Shown one piece after another: positions 1 to 13,057 of a stretch of DNA of 48,392 bases (its first letter is position 1; the number at the start of each line of letters is the position of its first letter). Both the position numbers and the translations under genes were made by a program. The notes beneath the pieces are model-generated. The model worked only from the letters and a program-made list of their open reading frames with translations. It did no database searches and had not been told where the DNA came from. Source of the DNA: Ichthyophonus hoferi (Eukaryota; Opisthokonta; Ichthyosporea; Ichthyophonida; Ichthyophonidae); assembly GCA_002751075.1 (NCBI GenBank), contig NAOQ01000020.1, forward strand, positions 131,172 through 179,563, written 5' to 3'.

Positions 1-2500
1 GTCCAGTCCGTAGTCGCAGCCGCAGCCGCAGCCACGGCCATAGTAGATCCAGGAGCCGGAGCCCCCCTCGGGAGCGTAGTAGAAGGTATGTTCTTGATAT
101 AGGTTGATGTTGATTTGTAGAGTAGAGGATGCTATACACAAACTAATAAATCCTTGATTAGTTTGAGATATGGAATGGTTTAGCTTATGGGTTAGCAAGA
201 GTTTTGTATACACAGGCATGATAGGATGCCAAGGGGTGCTTCTATGTGTGCCAGGACATTGGTATCATAACAAGGTCGTGGCTGTACCGGTTGGGGAATA
301 GGGCGGTGGAGAGGAGGAAATAAATATAGCATTGCCTTAATAGAACAAACTGATTGTTACGAAACGAGTTTATTAATAGTTAGTATATACGGATTTTTAA
401 TGTAATCTTTCTACTTCTGATTGTTTTTTTATAAAAAAAACTTATGCACACAGGCGTAGCTACACAAGGAGCCGCTCTAGGTATGGTATTCTTTTCTTGG
501 CCGTTATTATTAGCCTTGGATTATCTCTTAAACATTTGTCTCTCTTATATACTTTTCTGGACCTTTTCCAAAACCGATTGTTTTGTTTGGCTTTATCTTA
601 TATTCGTGATTACATTCGGTATTATATTCGGGATGTCTTTCTATGAGTCCTGACAGATACCATTTCCATATACAAATTGATTTTTTTTTTGTAAATTACG
701 CCGTCGTACTTGTACCTACACTTACACAAAATTGATATAGATGGCAAGACAGCAGGCAAAGCGTATGCAATAATTGAAGCTGTGTACTGTGGTACTAACA
801 TGTATTATAAACACACAGGAGTCCCCCTAGACGTAGCTATGGAGGGGGAAGAGGATTTGGTGGGGTAAATATTTTGAAATTCATATGCATTCATATAAAA
901 GATACATGATAATATCTCTGTATGACATTTTTTTTTTCCATACCTCCCTCTCCCAGACTGTGATTGAACCAAAGTCATTGAATGTATTGATTGATTAGTC
1001 ACAAGTACATGCTAGGATGTTTACCATTAAGTAGAGTGAGTTTTATCTAGGATTTTAAGCCGAGTTTGTCTTAATACAAAGAGATAGAGCTATGACCTCT
1101 TTGTCTTAGTGTGCCATATGACTTTCTGCTTTCTTTATAATATTCTAGTAAAATGTGAACTGAAAATACCCCCTCTCACAGCCACCCCCCAAGCCAAATA
1201 ATGTTGAACCCAACCGTGTGCTAGGTATTTTTGGCCTGAGCATGTACACCTCACAAAGGGCCATTACTGACCTGATGAGCAAATATGGTCATGTAGAGAA
1301 AGTCGACCTAATTCTTGACCGCCTGGTATATTACTTTTCTTCTTTTTCATTTGTTTGTGTGAGAGTATGCTCAGGCTGCATCATGTGTAGTTCATTCCAG
1401 TCCTCCATAGCATCTATTGTGTATAGGGGTTTAAGAATTTTATGCTATTGGTCCCCCTAGCCCTCCTTGTCTATTTTATCACTTCATGTTTCCTCTAATA
1501 TTCTTGTGATTTTTCTTGGAAATTGTCATCAATCCCTTTTCTCATTGCTCTAATTGCCACTAACTCCTGTACATATAGACAACCGTAGGGCATGCTGTAT
1601 TTTGTTTTGTCAGCGATATTATTTTGTCATCAGCTTCGTATATATATATTACTATTTCTCTTAATGTCTTCTTTTTGGACTTATTATCTAGTATATCTAC
1701 GCCCCAAAGCTACCCCAATCCTTTTTCTAGCGTTTATTTTCTGTTCATACTAATAAACGTACATTGGCAGACCGGACGCTCCAAGGGATTTGGCTTTGTG
1801 TACTTTGAGAATATAGAGACTGCCACCAAGGCCCGTAACGCCACTAATGGCCTTACTATTGATGAGCGTACTATTCGTGTGGATTATTCCATGACCAAGA
1901 GGGCCCACACCCCCACCCCCGGTGTGTACATGGGACAGAGATTGTAAGTTATTTTTGCTCTCGATATACTTTATTTAGTCAAGCCTATATCTTAACCTTG
2001 CTTTTATATGAAATACCCTCTGATTTTTGTTACATATCTTCTCTTCTCTGGACCAAAGGATGGTCTCTCCCTTTGGATATTTATGGTATTTTATGACAGT
2101 TCTCACTCCCATCCTTACTTCTCGCTCCCACTTCTTCCGCTGATCGCATTGCACTCTGTAGGTCCCCTCGCAGGTACAGTGGCCGTCGTTCTAGATCCCC
2201 ATATGGTCGGGATAGGTCTCGTTCTCGTTCTCGCTCCCCTCCTCGACGCTCCTATAGCCGACGCTCACGCAGCAGAAGCAGATCTCGTATGTAGACCTTC
2301 CTGATGTTGATCATTATAGATACACGCACCAATATTTTTCATCGTTTTATTGAGAAGCAATTGCGCATTTTCCCTGGAGACATACTCTGTTGGACATTCG
2401 CATACATGGAGAAACAAGTGATCTACACTTATATACATGACTGTATTAAGCCTATCTTCACATACTTATTTATACATTCACAGGTGATCGTCGTTATTAA
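1..2500 (+). CDS. TRA2: Transformer-2 (TRA2) splicing regulator, 5' end outside window
   Basis: Sequence-specific SR-like splicing activator of the nucleus that binds GAA-rich exonic enhancers. Coding exons: <1-85, 819-864, 1182-1325, 1771-1943, 2162-2286 and 2484-2500; all phases agree, giving about 195 residues here. Order: Arg/Ser repeats (exon 1), a Gly/Arg linker ending GGGRGFGG, one RRM, then a second RS tail ending SRSRDRRY. The RRM has RNP2 (VLGIFGL) and RNP1 (KGFGFVYFE) and is followed by the TRA2-diagnostic linker HTPTPGVYMG. Human TRA2A/B have the same RS1-RRM-linker-RS2 layout. The last coding exon is only 17 nt; if its intron is retained, the protein ends two codons later (RM) with almost no change. 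The acceptor of exon 5 is ambiguous by 12 in-frame bases (2162 or 2174). The initiator lies upstream of the window. Whether this is the TRA2A or TRA2B type cannot be said. Confidence 0.95.
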
Positions 2501-2705
2501 ACAGTTATATGAATGGAGGTATGCGTCAATGGCACCACCCGTTCTTCAGTATTAAATATTCAAGTGCGAACATTGCTATCGGTTTGTTTTTGTTTTTCCT
2601 TTGCCTCAATCTGCCACAGATACAACCTGGCGGGGTATGGTCCATAATGTATGACCTAAAATAATATTGTGCACCATATTACCAGTGCGCCCAGTTTCAT
2701 CGTTT

Positions 2706-2711
2706 AATAAA
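2706..2711 (+). terminator. Poly(A) signal of TRA2
   Basis: AATAAA about 200 bases after the TRA2 stop codon, in an AT-rich 3' UTR. This is the first canonical hexamer downstream on this strand and the likely transcript end. Confidence 0.55.
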
Positions 2712-5700
2712 GGCAATTGACTCTGGTTCAAAGGTTATGCTTATCTTCCCTCGCCATTGCTTATTTTATATCTCCCACACATCTACATTGTTATTTTCAG
2801 TTATTTACAGTTCTTTTCATTTCAATTTGTTTATTTTTATCCTAATATTTCCTCTGAGCGACATACCCTCCAATTATCATTGTTTTCATTAGTAAGTAAT
2901 TCCGAATATATACAAATTAGCAATTAGAGACTTAAAATGATAAAAACGCCATGTGCTTCATTTAGACATGTGCTAGTAGCTTACTCCAAGTCTTCTGCAG
3001 CCTGACAAGATTGCAACGTAGCAAGGACAAGATATACAAGAAAGAACATGGACTGACTTGAACATAGCACAGAAGAACCAACATTTTTCGAAGTTAGACA
3101 CACAATCAAATTGTAAAGTCACCGTGAAAATGATTCATAGCTTCGTTCTACTATCAAAAATTGCAAGGCTTCCTGTTACTGGGCCCCTATTCTCAAGTAT
3201 CAAGTTTCAAATATTTAAGGCTTAGAAGTCAAGTGAGGCCCGTCACAAAGTAGTATTATAAGATAGGCCAGCTAACTGCCCTGTTTTCTTTCATCTTCTC
3301 TTTAGTTGTGCCGCATTGCACGCAAATGCAAACACCTTTCTTCTTGTATGGCGAGTTTTAAAGTTTTAAATAGCGGCTTTAATTAACTAACAATCTCTGT
3401 TCTTAATTTTAATCCACACAGCCTCTGATAGGTGAACGATTTTATTGTGTTGTTTTATTTTGTTGTCAAGGATCATTTATGTGTGGCAGTAAGAAGAATC
3501 TCTGGTTTCCCCTCTTTAGGTTGGGGTGCATTTCTCTGGTATACCAGGCAAAGCGAAATGTTGCATGTATTTCTGATGTATTGCCATTGCACACTATATA
3601 TTATTTACACTCTTACAAACCGATTAAATATGTTCCCAATAGGCAGTTGCTTTTTCCAAAGGTGTGTTTTCTTCAAATCATCTGTTAACTCTTGTGGGCA
3701 AATGGTGCAATAGTGTACATGACTAGCATGTTATATGTAATTTTTGGATCGCTAAGAACTGGCTCCCTGTGAGCAGCGATCATAGCAAGGTAAGGATGGT
3801 ATCATATTAGCCTTTGATAGTTTCTGATAGAGAAAAGTGTAAGCTGGACTACTTCATATAAAAATCCAAAAATATTAATTTGCTTAATGCGTTTATTGTG
3901 GAGCGGGCGTCGATTCAGTCTATTGGAGTTCAAAATTGAAATTCGTTTAGCTGCGGTCGAGTAATAAAAATGTACAGATGAAATGCTCTGCTGGCAAGAT
4001 TTTCGCCTGACTTGAACCTAAGAGCGAATAGAAAGGTCGATGCAACTTTGCTGTGATCACACAAGAAGGCAGGTAAATCGTATTTGAGCTTTTTGCCATG
4101 AGCAATTTTCGACCAATTGATAATTAGTCCGTGGGCTTGAAAGTAGTGTATAGTCAAAATACTGTAAGTAGACCAAAGGATGCTATTTTGACCATGTATT
4201 CGCATACCATATGGAGTAGTTACAAAAACCTGCCTACAACCTTTGATGAGGCTCCATATAATAACGCAAACATCTCCAATACCTTCCTGGATATTCTGGC
4301 ATTTGCATACAACTTTTAATTTTTATTAAACTGAGAGTGCAGCGTGATTTATGAATTACTTGAAATAGTGAAATGAGCTTCAAGAGGTAGTAATAAAGTA
4401 TTTATTAAAAATAAAAATAGAGGCTATTGATGCTATCGAACATAGTTAATTTAGTTCCTATGTGTGACTCTTTATTTCTACCAACCTAGCTTTTGTACCT
4501 TCGACTTGGTTGTACATCCAATCAATGGAATAAAACACACGCTCTTGTGTACTAAAGTCATCGTTCGACCTATTTCAGCTATGACATAGAAGAAATCTAA
4601 TATATTTATTGCCTAGTAAGAAGGTTATTATAATCTTTTTGTATGACTGCCATTTGAATGCATCGGTTATAGCATAACATAATCCACATTTTCAATATTT
4701 ATTGTTTAGCCTATTCTAATTTGGTTCTATTATTTACCAGCCACGATCCGTCCTAATGGATATTTAATCAAGTCAATTGATCACACATTGACTACTTCGA
4801 TTAGGCCTGACTAGGTGGTTATAATAATACTATATTTTGGCGTAATTATACAAGATGTATGGTATTGAGAATTGGAATGCTAATTAATATTTATTAATAT
4901 TTTTGTTCGAGTTCTCAAGGCTACTGATGTAGATCACAGAAAATTGTAAGGTATGGCAGACAACAAGCGAGTGATTGTTGTACGGAATAAACCTTTTGTA
5001 ATTGCTTTTGAGAATCTTATATCATGATGAAATCTATAGCATAAATACCTTTAGTATGTATCTACATTAAAGGAGAACAGCATTTTTATTGGACTAGACC
5101 CCAATTAACTGGCTAAACCTGAAGCAATTAGAATTGTAAGATCTAATAGTGGTCAGTCGCTTTAATCTATAAATCTTGATTTGTATTGGATTGCATAAAC
5201 GCAGCAAAATAATTACCCATCTCTGTTGCGTGAGATGAGCTGTAGCAAACAGATCAGTCGAGATGAATACCAATTTATGCTTTGTGTTGGCAATCTTTAT
5301 TAATAAACAATAAGTTCAAAAATAATCTGATATTTTCCTTTAACGTTTCTTGTCATTATACATTTATGAAAATGTTTACTGAGAACCGTAGTTATGTTGG
5401 AAGCATATTATTCTTATTTGTTTAAACTTCTGGTCTTGATAAAATTCGGATATGATAATCTTTTATGGATGACCTTTTAATATCATAATCTTGGTTTAAA
5501 GGCGCTCAATTATTGGGCCACGCCCTTTAACCCAACACTGTCTGACCATGAACCTTCTCAACGTTGTATCCTAAGTGTATTTTAAACTTCCCAGAGTACT
5601 TTATTTATGCATTACTAACATAAACACGTACACTTCTTATTTTTCTATTAGGCTTCACCTAAAAAATGAAAAATAATGCACACCATTTTTACAGCACTGT

Positions 5701-7669
5701 TCTATAGCATTATATCATAGCTGACACGCATGCATTTGTAGCAGTTACTGAAGTCAATTATTTAACCAATGCTTTAGCGTTTATTTATTATTTACTCAGC
5801 CAACAGATTCTTATCGTGTGGCTCACAGTATTTTAGTGTTTGAGGGATTTCAAAGTAGATCGAGTTTTACATATATTATCATACTATATTTTTTAGTAAA
5901 CTATATTTTAAATAAGCATGCAAATAATTTTTTATACTATTATATAAACTATTTTCTTTAATATAGTAAAAACGGCTAAGTTACACATACGCACTCAACA
6001 CGACTGTCTCCCACAATATGACGTCTAATATGCGAGTGTTTAAGACTTGATTCGTACAAATTTAATGTAGCCGGTCGGACCTGATTCACCACCCATGCAT
6101 GCAAGATATGCCTTCCAATAAACAAATTATTATTAAACTACCTTATGCATTTGCTAATAGTGTTTATGAATTTTAACGTAGTTTTTATTAAAAAGTGTTT
6201 TAGTTCGAAATTTTAATAGACGTTTTTTTGGTTTGTACAATCCACATACTGGACTGTAACCATGAATCTCAACTATTAATGATTTGCTAGCATATCCGAG
6301 TCGACCCTTAACCTAGATGGGCCACTAGAGCTGTAGTGTGCAGATTGCATGACGTCATATTATTTTGCATCAGGCTAGAAAATACCCGTACACGTGCACC
6401 CCAGCGTACAAAACCAGCCTAACTAGGCATATAGTATAAGGAGGGTAGTGTGCTGCTTGTATGTTTGCATTAGATTTATTTTAGTTTTACGGAAAGCATA
6501 TGCATAAAGCAAGACTAATTGAGGTTCTAGGTAGTAGTATAGTATAAAATCACGTTGTGTAGACCTTAAACGTTCGTACCGATTACAAAGACACAGCTTG
6601 AGTGCAAACTTGAGACGTTTCAAATATGGCAAGTAGTTGGATATTGTGGGGGTTTGGCTTTTTATCCTATATTAAATGACTTCATATAAATAACTGGCTG
6701 CTTATGATCATACTGTACTTTTGTTATTACTGCAAATATTTATGTTTTCAAATTAATTTAAAGACAACAGTGTAAATGTGGTATGTGAATATTTTTTGAC
6801 CCTGGTTTATGTTATTGTTGTTGGAGTATAAGAACTAGAATGAACCGTTCCATTGGTGAGTTGATAGAGTATATGGAGGGGGTTGATTGCCACTTTCAAA
6901 TAGTTGCATATGCCACATACGAGCCTACTCATGCACACATTACCATCATATATAAACCTGTGCAGATATAGTTACACACCTACACATCATGTCCGTGCGT
7001 CCATATACAAGAAAACAAATAAGTGCACACACATAATTTTCACTATAAGCCTTAATGGGAACACACCCACAAAATCTTTTCCAATTACATAATGACTTTT
7101 TAGTGTTTTTATGTTACCTGCAAGTATCTATCGGTATATATACACTTACATAAGTACATAAGATGTTGCTACCATTATAAGTATCTATGCATAAGATTTC
7201 CTACACACCCAGAAACAAGTGCATAAAACTGGGACATACCCGACTTACCCTGTTGCATATGAGCATACTTATGTTTGCCATCGTAACGTTATAAGTCCAC
7301 CATATAGAGTTTAGTTCATAACTGCCATGACCCACTAGGATATTCACACTACATACCACAATCTGAATATACTCAAAAACACATATGCATGCCTATGATA
7401 TACGGTAAACAATTGGCCACATCACCCTCCTCTTCTCTACCTACATAGGTACAAAGGATTGCCTGCCCTTATTGATATCTATTTTCCTTTTTCCTTTCAC
7501 TGCCCATGGGATTTAGTGGATCCTTGCCTTCCGGCAATTATTCTTTTACAGAACAGGCCACAGTGACCTTCTGTACACACCACATCCACTACCTCATTGC
7601 TGTTATATTTAAACCCAGCTTGCCTTTAGTATTCATTTTTCTAACCATCTGCACATTTTGAACCTGCAG
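2712..7669. other. AT-rich intergenic region, no supported gene
   Basis: About 5 kb between TRA2 and LTV1. Open frames here stay under 100 codons, lack splice partners and have T/A-driven composition. It contains a perfect CRE palindrome TGACGTCA (6350-6357) and a stretch at about 6900-7420 rich in short acata/cacat runs. The missing LTV1 first exon and promoter must lie in its right part, but no ATG followed by a good phase-0 donor stands out. Confidence 0.6.
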
Positions 7670-10600
7670 GGGAAGAAAGGAAGAAAGTTTATTGACAAAA
7701 ATGCGGCGGTGACTTTTAAAGTTGTTCACCGTAGTCAGCAAGACCCTCTGGTGGCCGACGAGAGTGCCCCTCAGATGGTGTTGGTGCCTGTCCGTGGCCC
7801 CCGCAACGAGCAGAATGATCAGGTCATTGCTAGGGTGACAGGAGAGGGTGATAGTGACAGTGATTTGGAGGAGGAGGAGAAAGAGGAAGAACATACTGCG
7901 GAGGAGAAAAGTGCCGTTCCTTCACGCCAGGAGGCAAGGTATGAATGGGTATCTAGGTTGTTTTTTTGGTTTTTAATTTGGTCTACATATCTACATATAT
8001 GAGGGAAAGCGACGGGGGATGTGGGGAGAAAGGTGCATAGGAACCATTCCTTAATGAATAATATGATTGAATGCTTTTAATGATAGTGTGGTGCTGCTAT
8101 GAGGTATTTTTGGGGGATGGCGATTTAGATTATATATGGTTAAGTATACATACAGGAGAGTATTCGCATAGAGCCTTGCATTGTTATAGGTAGGGCACAT
8201 CGGCACATATGCATTGCAAGATACTTGTGGGGAAGAATGACACTACTTATATCCGTTGTGATATGGTTGTATACCCTTTGGTAACTGTCCTAGTGTATGA
8301 GTATGCTGTATAATGTGGTCGTGCTATATGTGAGTGTATACGCGTATAGGGTCAGCATATCTTGTGCACTGTATATCTCCCCTGCGTTTTGGCTGTCATT
8401 ATAGCTGCCTATCTTATTGGATGACCCCCCTGTAGGACCAAGCGCCTAGATCACCAGGCCAGCCAAGGCATCTTCTATAACGATGACTATGACTACATGC
8501 AGCATTTAAAGCCTATTGGTGAAGATCCTGCTGCTGTCTTTGTAGCTGCAAAGCCAAAGAAGGTTTGTTCTTCATTTCTTTGAAGAGATCGAGAGAGTGA
8601 GGCTCTATACAACACACTAGTGTACTAGATATAGGTAGACAGGGCAGTGAGCTGGTTGGTTTCCAATTCTTAATCCCCCCCTATCTCAAATACGTTGGTA
8701 GTACGGTGGCAATCCCCCCTCCTCTCCCATCATTACCTATCCACTTATATCTTCACTTACACAGGCCCCCAAAGTTAAGTTTGACCTAAAAGAGCTTCCT
8801 GCCGAGGTACTGCCATCAGCTGAAGTGAACCCCGTGGGCATGTTAAACCTGGCTGCCCCCCGTACTGGCCCTCAACTAGATGTTGACTTTGAGGTCATGG
8901 CGGCCCTGGATGATGATGCCCAGTTTGACGAGGAATTTGCATTGGATGATGATTTTATGGCACAGGCAGAGGGGGAGGTGTCGCCTGAACATGCCAAGAA
9001 GTGGGCTGAGAAGGCCCAGGGCAAGTTTGAATTAAACAGCGACGACGAACAGGAAGGAGAGGATTATGGCTCTGACGGGTAGGTTGGTGTGATTGAACTG
9101 CACGGATGGGCTGGTAGGCGCCTAGAAGGGTGGTGGGGGATATGTGGGCGTGCACGAGGTGGGTAAACCATCACTGACCAATTTCACTGTACGATCTCAC
9201 AGGCAGTTCTCCGATCTGGAGTCCAATTTCTCAGATGAGGAGACTCGCTCCCGCTTCACTGAATACAGTATGACGTCATCCATTATGAGTCGGACAAGGA
9301 TCATGCAAGACTTGGACGATCGGTTTGAAAAGGTAAGGCCTAGGGGAGGCACAGAGAGGAGGTACATAGGGTGATTTTGAATGATGGGATGTGGATACAC
9401 ACGTAGGTGTGTATATATATCTATGGCTCATATATGCGCCAAATACGGATTTTAAAAGATGAAATAGTAGAGGGCAGGGGTGATGTCTGAGGGGCGGGCT
9501 GTTTTTTTTTAATTGGCCTAGGAGGAGGAGCTCTCTCTTTATAAGTAATATTTACATGTTCATGTGCGCACAAACGCATATACACACAATACCCAAACTC
9601 TAGAGGTTTGTGGCCTTATGCATGCGGCTTGTACCTACCTACCCTCGTCCACTTAGGCACATTGAGCTCTGATGTCTCCCTCTCTCTTCTTACATCTATA
9701 TCCTCCTCATCTCTGCTTAGCTCTATGCTGATTACGATGCAGATCAAGTCGGTGAACTTGACCCGGAAGAGGCCGAAGGAGGTAAAGACATTGCCGAGTT
9801 TGAGGCCATCCTAGATAACTATCTGGATGAGAACAAACCACTAGAGGCCTACGTGGAGAAGGACCCCAATATGAAGAACTGGCGCGTCATCAGGGAGGTA
9901 AGGTAGATATGGTATGATATTGGCCCAATTATATTATTATCATTATGGATTGTAAGAGAGGGTGTAGAGGCATATTGCCAGAATGAGGAGGGGGTGAGGG
10001 AGAGTTGTCTAAGGAGAAAACGTAAGAGGGGAGAATGGTGACAGGCAGCCGATAGGGCACACAGAGAAAATACGTTAATGGCGTATGTTTATGTGTAAGG
10101 TCCATACTTATAAAATAAGCTACACAGGCAGTGGATGCAGCTGTCGAACCTGAAATGGATGACGAGGAGAAAGAGCAGTGGAGACTAAGGCTAGAGGCCA
10201 AGGAGAGATGGCTTAGAGAGAGAAGGTTTGATGTTGACCCCGATGAGCTGCAGGACCAGAAGTGGGATGCACAGACCATTGTTAGTAAGTTAGACCATAC
10301 ACTGCTCGCTGCACATTCAAACACCATGTTGTTCATTGGCATACATTTTTCTAATGTTGTGTGATGTACATGAGAAGTGTTGTATATCTTAGTGTCAATG
10401 CTCTTTATTACTATATATATATAATGATCGATGCACACAGGCTTGCATAAGGCACTCATAATACGACAGCCTGTGCTTAATATCTTCATGTACATATTAC
10501 CTTGATATGCCCTTTCCCCCGTAACTATCCACAATGCCATTCGCCGCTCTATAGTCTAACATCTTCACCAGGTGGTCTCAATGCACATCGCTATATCTGT

Positions 10601-11872
10601 TAGCGGGTTATCTGTAAGGACACCTAGGTCAGGCTGATAATTAACACCCACCTTGCTCAGGCACATACTCCAACATATACAATCATCCATGTCTTATTAA
10701 GGAAGAGCGCCGCAAGAAAGAGCAGCCAACTGCAGCAAAGGAAGCTGTAGCCGAGGATAACGAATCTAGTGAAGAAGAGGAAGATGAAGATGACCTGTCT
10801 GCTGTGGGTAAGTGCCTGGGTACCTATGTGTTTGTATTGTATTCGTTAATGTAGACCCTGGTATGAATGAATGCGTAGGTGTTTAAATGTGTAGATATAT
10901 TTACTTTGATCATCAAGCCAGATAACCCATGAAGCCTTGATGGCAATATCAGCCAGAGGGATGCTCTCTGTTATCTCCTCTGTACTTCTCTTCCTCTATC
11001 TATATTTCTATTTCTGTTTCTCTCTCTTTTTCTATCTACAGCTTTTATTTTTCCATGTCTCTATCTACCTTACTTCTACTGTTTAGTATTCACTGCATAT
11101 CTTCATTATTATTCAGTGGAATATAACAAATGGCAAAAGAATAACGAATGGAAAATGCTGCTTTAGTTATGCACCACGTCTAATTTATATGCTGTAATTG
11201 ATTCGTTTCAGGCTTCTCATTTTTCTAATTGCCAGTCCATACTATGTAACCCTTGCTATCAATTTGGATCTTTCCCGCATAATGCACAGTTCGTTAATGT
11301 GGTTCTTACCTACTTTGTTCAAATTCGATAGACATGCAACGGAAACGAGGAGAAACTAAGGAAGAAAGGGCCGCGCGAAAGAATGCCGTCAAGGCACAGC
11401 GAAAGGTAAGGCCACACAGAGGAGATGACCTATAGTTGAGGGTTTAGAAGGAGCTGTGCTTGGGTGGCTTTCTATTAAAGATTGTGTATAGTCACACACA
11501 GCCTTAAAAGCCAATGGGCATAGTTCTGTCTTTATCCATACGTCTTCATCCCTCTTTTTCTGGTCTTTTACCTTTTTGGTTCATGAATCATGTGAAAGAA
11601 GGCCTACGAGGTATACTGTATTAGCCAGTACAACGTCATGCTTCATTTATAGATACCATGATAAGATAGTCGATGTTTTTCCCCAACACTTCGCACTTGG
11701 CAACACCAATCAGGCTGGTTGCTAGCTCTTTCCCAGCAGTCTAAGAGATTAACATATACCTTCACATATACAGGCAAGAAGAGAAGCCAAGAAATCTACT
11801 AAGAAAGCTTTCAAGGCGGAGGAACTCAGACAGGGAAGAAACCCAGCTCCCAGCGCTTCAGTCAGATTGTGA
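7670..11872 (+). CDS. LTV1: LTV1, 40S ribosomal subunit biogenesis/export factor (initiator exon unresolved)
   Basis: LTV1 binds the pre-40S particle near the uS3/beak region and must be phosphorylated and released for 40S maturation; in yeast it also aids nuclear export. Exons: 7670-7938, 8436-8562, 8765-9078, 9203-9332, 9721-9897, 10128-10284, 10661-10807, 11332-11405 and 11774-11872. All phases agree, giving about 497 residues plus a few missing N-terminal ones; human LTV1 is 475. Family signatures are clear: TFKVVHRSQQDPLVADESAP near the start, the Asp/Tyr motif FYNDDYDYMQHLKP, APRTGPQLDVDFEVMAALDD, SRFTEYSMTSS, STYSNIYNHPCLIK, and a basic Arg/Lys-rich C-terminus, with acidic runs between. 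The first exon shown opens directly after an acceptor (AG at 7668-7669) in phase 0 with no ATG, so a short upstream exon carrying only the Met and a few residues is expected. Convergent with NMD3. Confidence 0.95.
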
Positions 11873-11960
11873 TTTTCTTTAAAAAATTCAGTACTAAAAA
11901 TGTAATATCGAGCTTAAATTTATACTCGATCTAATGCTGTATATTATTTGGTTATATACA

Positions 11961-11966
11961 AATAAA
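11961..11966 (+). terminator. Poly(A) signal of LTV1
   Basis: AATAAA 89 bases past the LTV1 stop in AT-rich sequence; the first canonical hexamer downstream. Confidence 0.6.
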
Positions 11967-13057
11967 TATAGAGAAGTACCAGGTTGTACGCATAACTCAG
12001 ATGTATGTACAGGGCTTGAAGTAGAGTTGAGGGCATGTTATATATGGTATGATACACAAGGCCTGGGACGATTGGCTTTAAATCATGTTGTTTTTTGGCT
12101 GCTGAAGACAAGGACCACACAGAACTATATCTATATCTGTCTGTGGGGTGTAGTGGGGCCCAGGCAGTGTGATTTACCCCTGCCTGACCGTTACATGTTG
12201 TGACGAATTAACTACATCAGTTGCCAGACTATGTTTTATGTATTAGATATTAGATGGACCATTAGCAAATTATCACCAAATAGTGAAATCGAATGTGCCA
12301 CACGGAGAAGTACCCGGTATTTTGTTATAGCCCTTAGAGGTCCTAAACCCAGTTATTCAATTCTTACATGCTTGTTTTGCCATCCATACCAACTCAACAC
12401 TGCTAACCATGAGCCATTAAGGTGGGCTGGGGCCTCCCGCCCATCATGATGTGCGTTTTAAAGGCAAGTCATATTAGCTATTCATTGGCTATTATAATAG
12501 ACATGTAGTAGTGAAAGGGTTATGACTTATCGATGAGTACAACTACTGCCCTTTAGGAGGGGGGAGCCACAAACCTTTGTGTGGGTCGCCTATTGTCACC
12601 CCCTGAGCTGACTTAACTTAGAGGAGAGTAATTGTAGCTACAGATAGAAATACTAGCGTAAAATACGTACAATCAGAGAGCATTTAACATTCAAATATAC
12701 GGGTTGTATAGTCATGAGTTACCACGTCCACGCCTGGTGTACTGTTAAGATTTATTATTGTGATCCCCATCACACGCAGCTGGGATCATGTGAAATAAAG
12801 AGGTCGAATGTTCTAAAGTGAGTGCTGGGCGGCAGCTCACTTCTTTTCTAAGCATATTATTCGTATATATCAAGGATCTCTAAATATATATATGTATATG
12901 TATATATATATACCGGATACATAAATACTCAGTTCAAACTATTCAGCAAGAACTAGCGCCTGGAGTTAAAGGGGGATAAGATAACATGGTGACACTGGGA
13001 AGAAGAGGGGCCCTTCTGCTTCTGGCCCACAGGAGAGATATGCCCCCTCTTAGCCCC
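11967..13057. other. Convergent intergenic/3'-UTR region between LTV1 and NMD3
   Basis: About 1.1 kb between two converging stop codons. It holds the LTV1 transcript end and, on the minus strand, the NMD3 3' UTR with AATAAA at 12751-12756. An AT microsatellite lies at about 12884-12912. The short open frames are not supported as genes. Confidence 0.6.
12751..12756 (-). terminator. Poly(A) signal of NMD3
   Basis: AATAAA on the minus strand (tttatt on plus), about 300 bases after the NMD3 stop codon. Confidence 0.5.

Noticed and set aside
6840-6861. ATGAACCGTTCCATTG before GTGAGT as the LTV1 first exon
   Set aside because: The donor is excellent but the phase is wrong: it leaves one base, and LTV1 exon 7670 needs phase 0.
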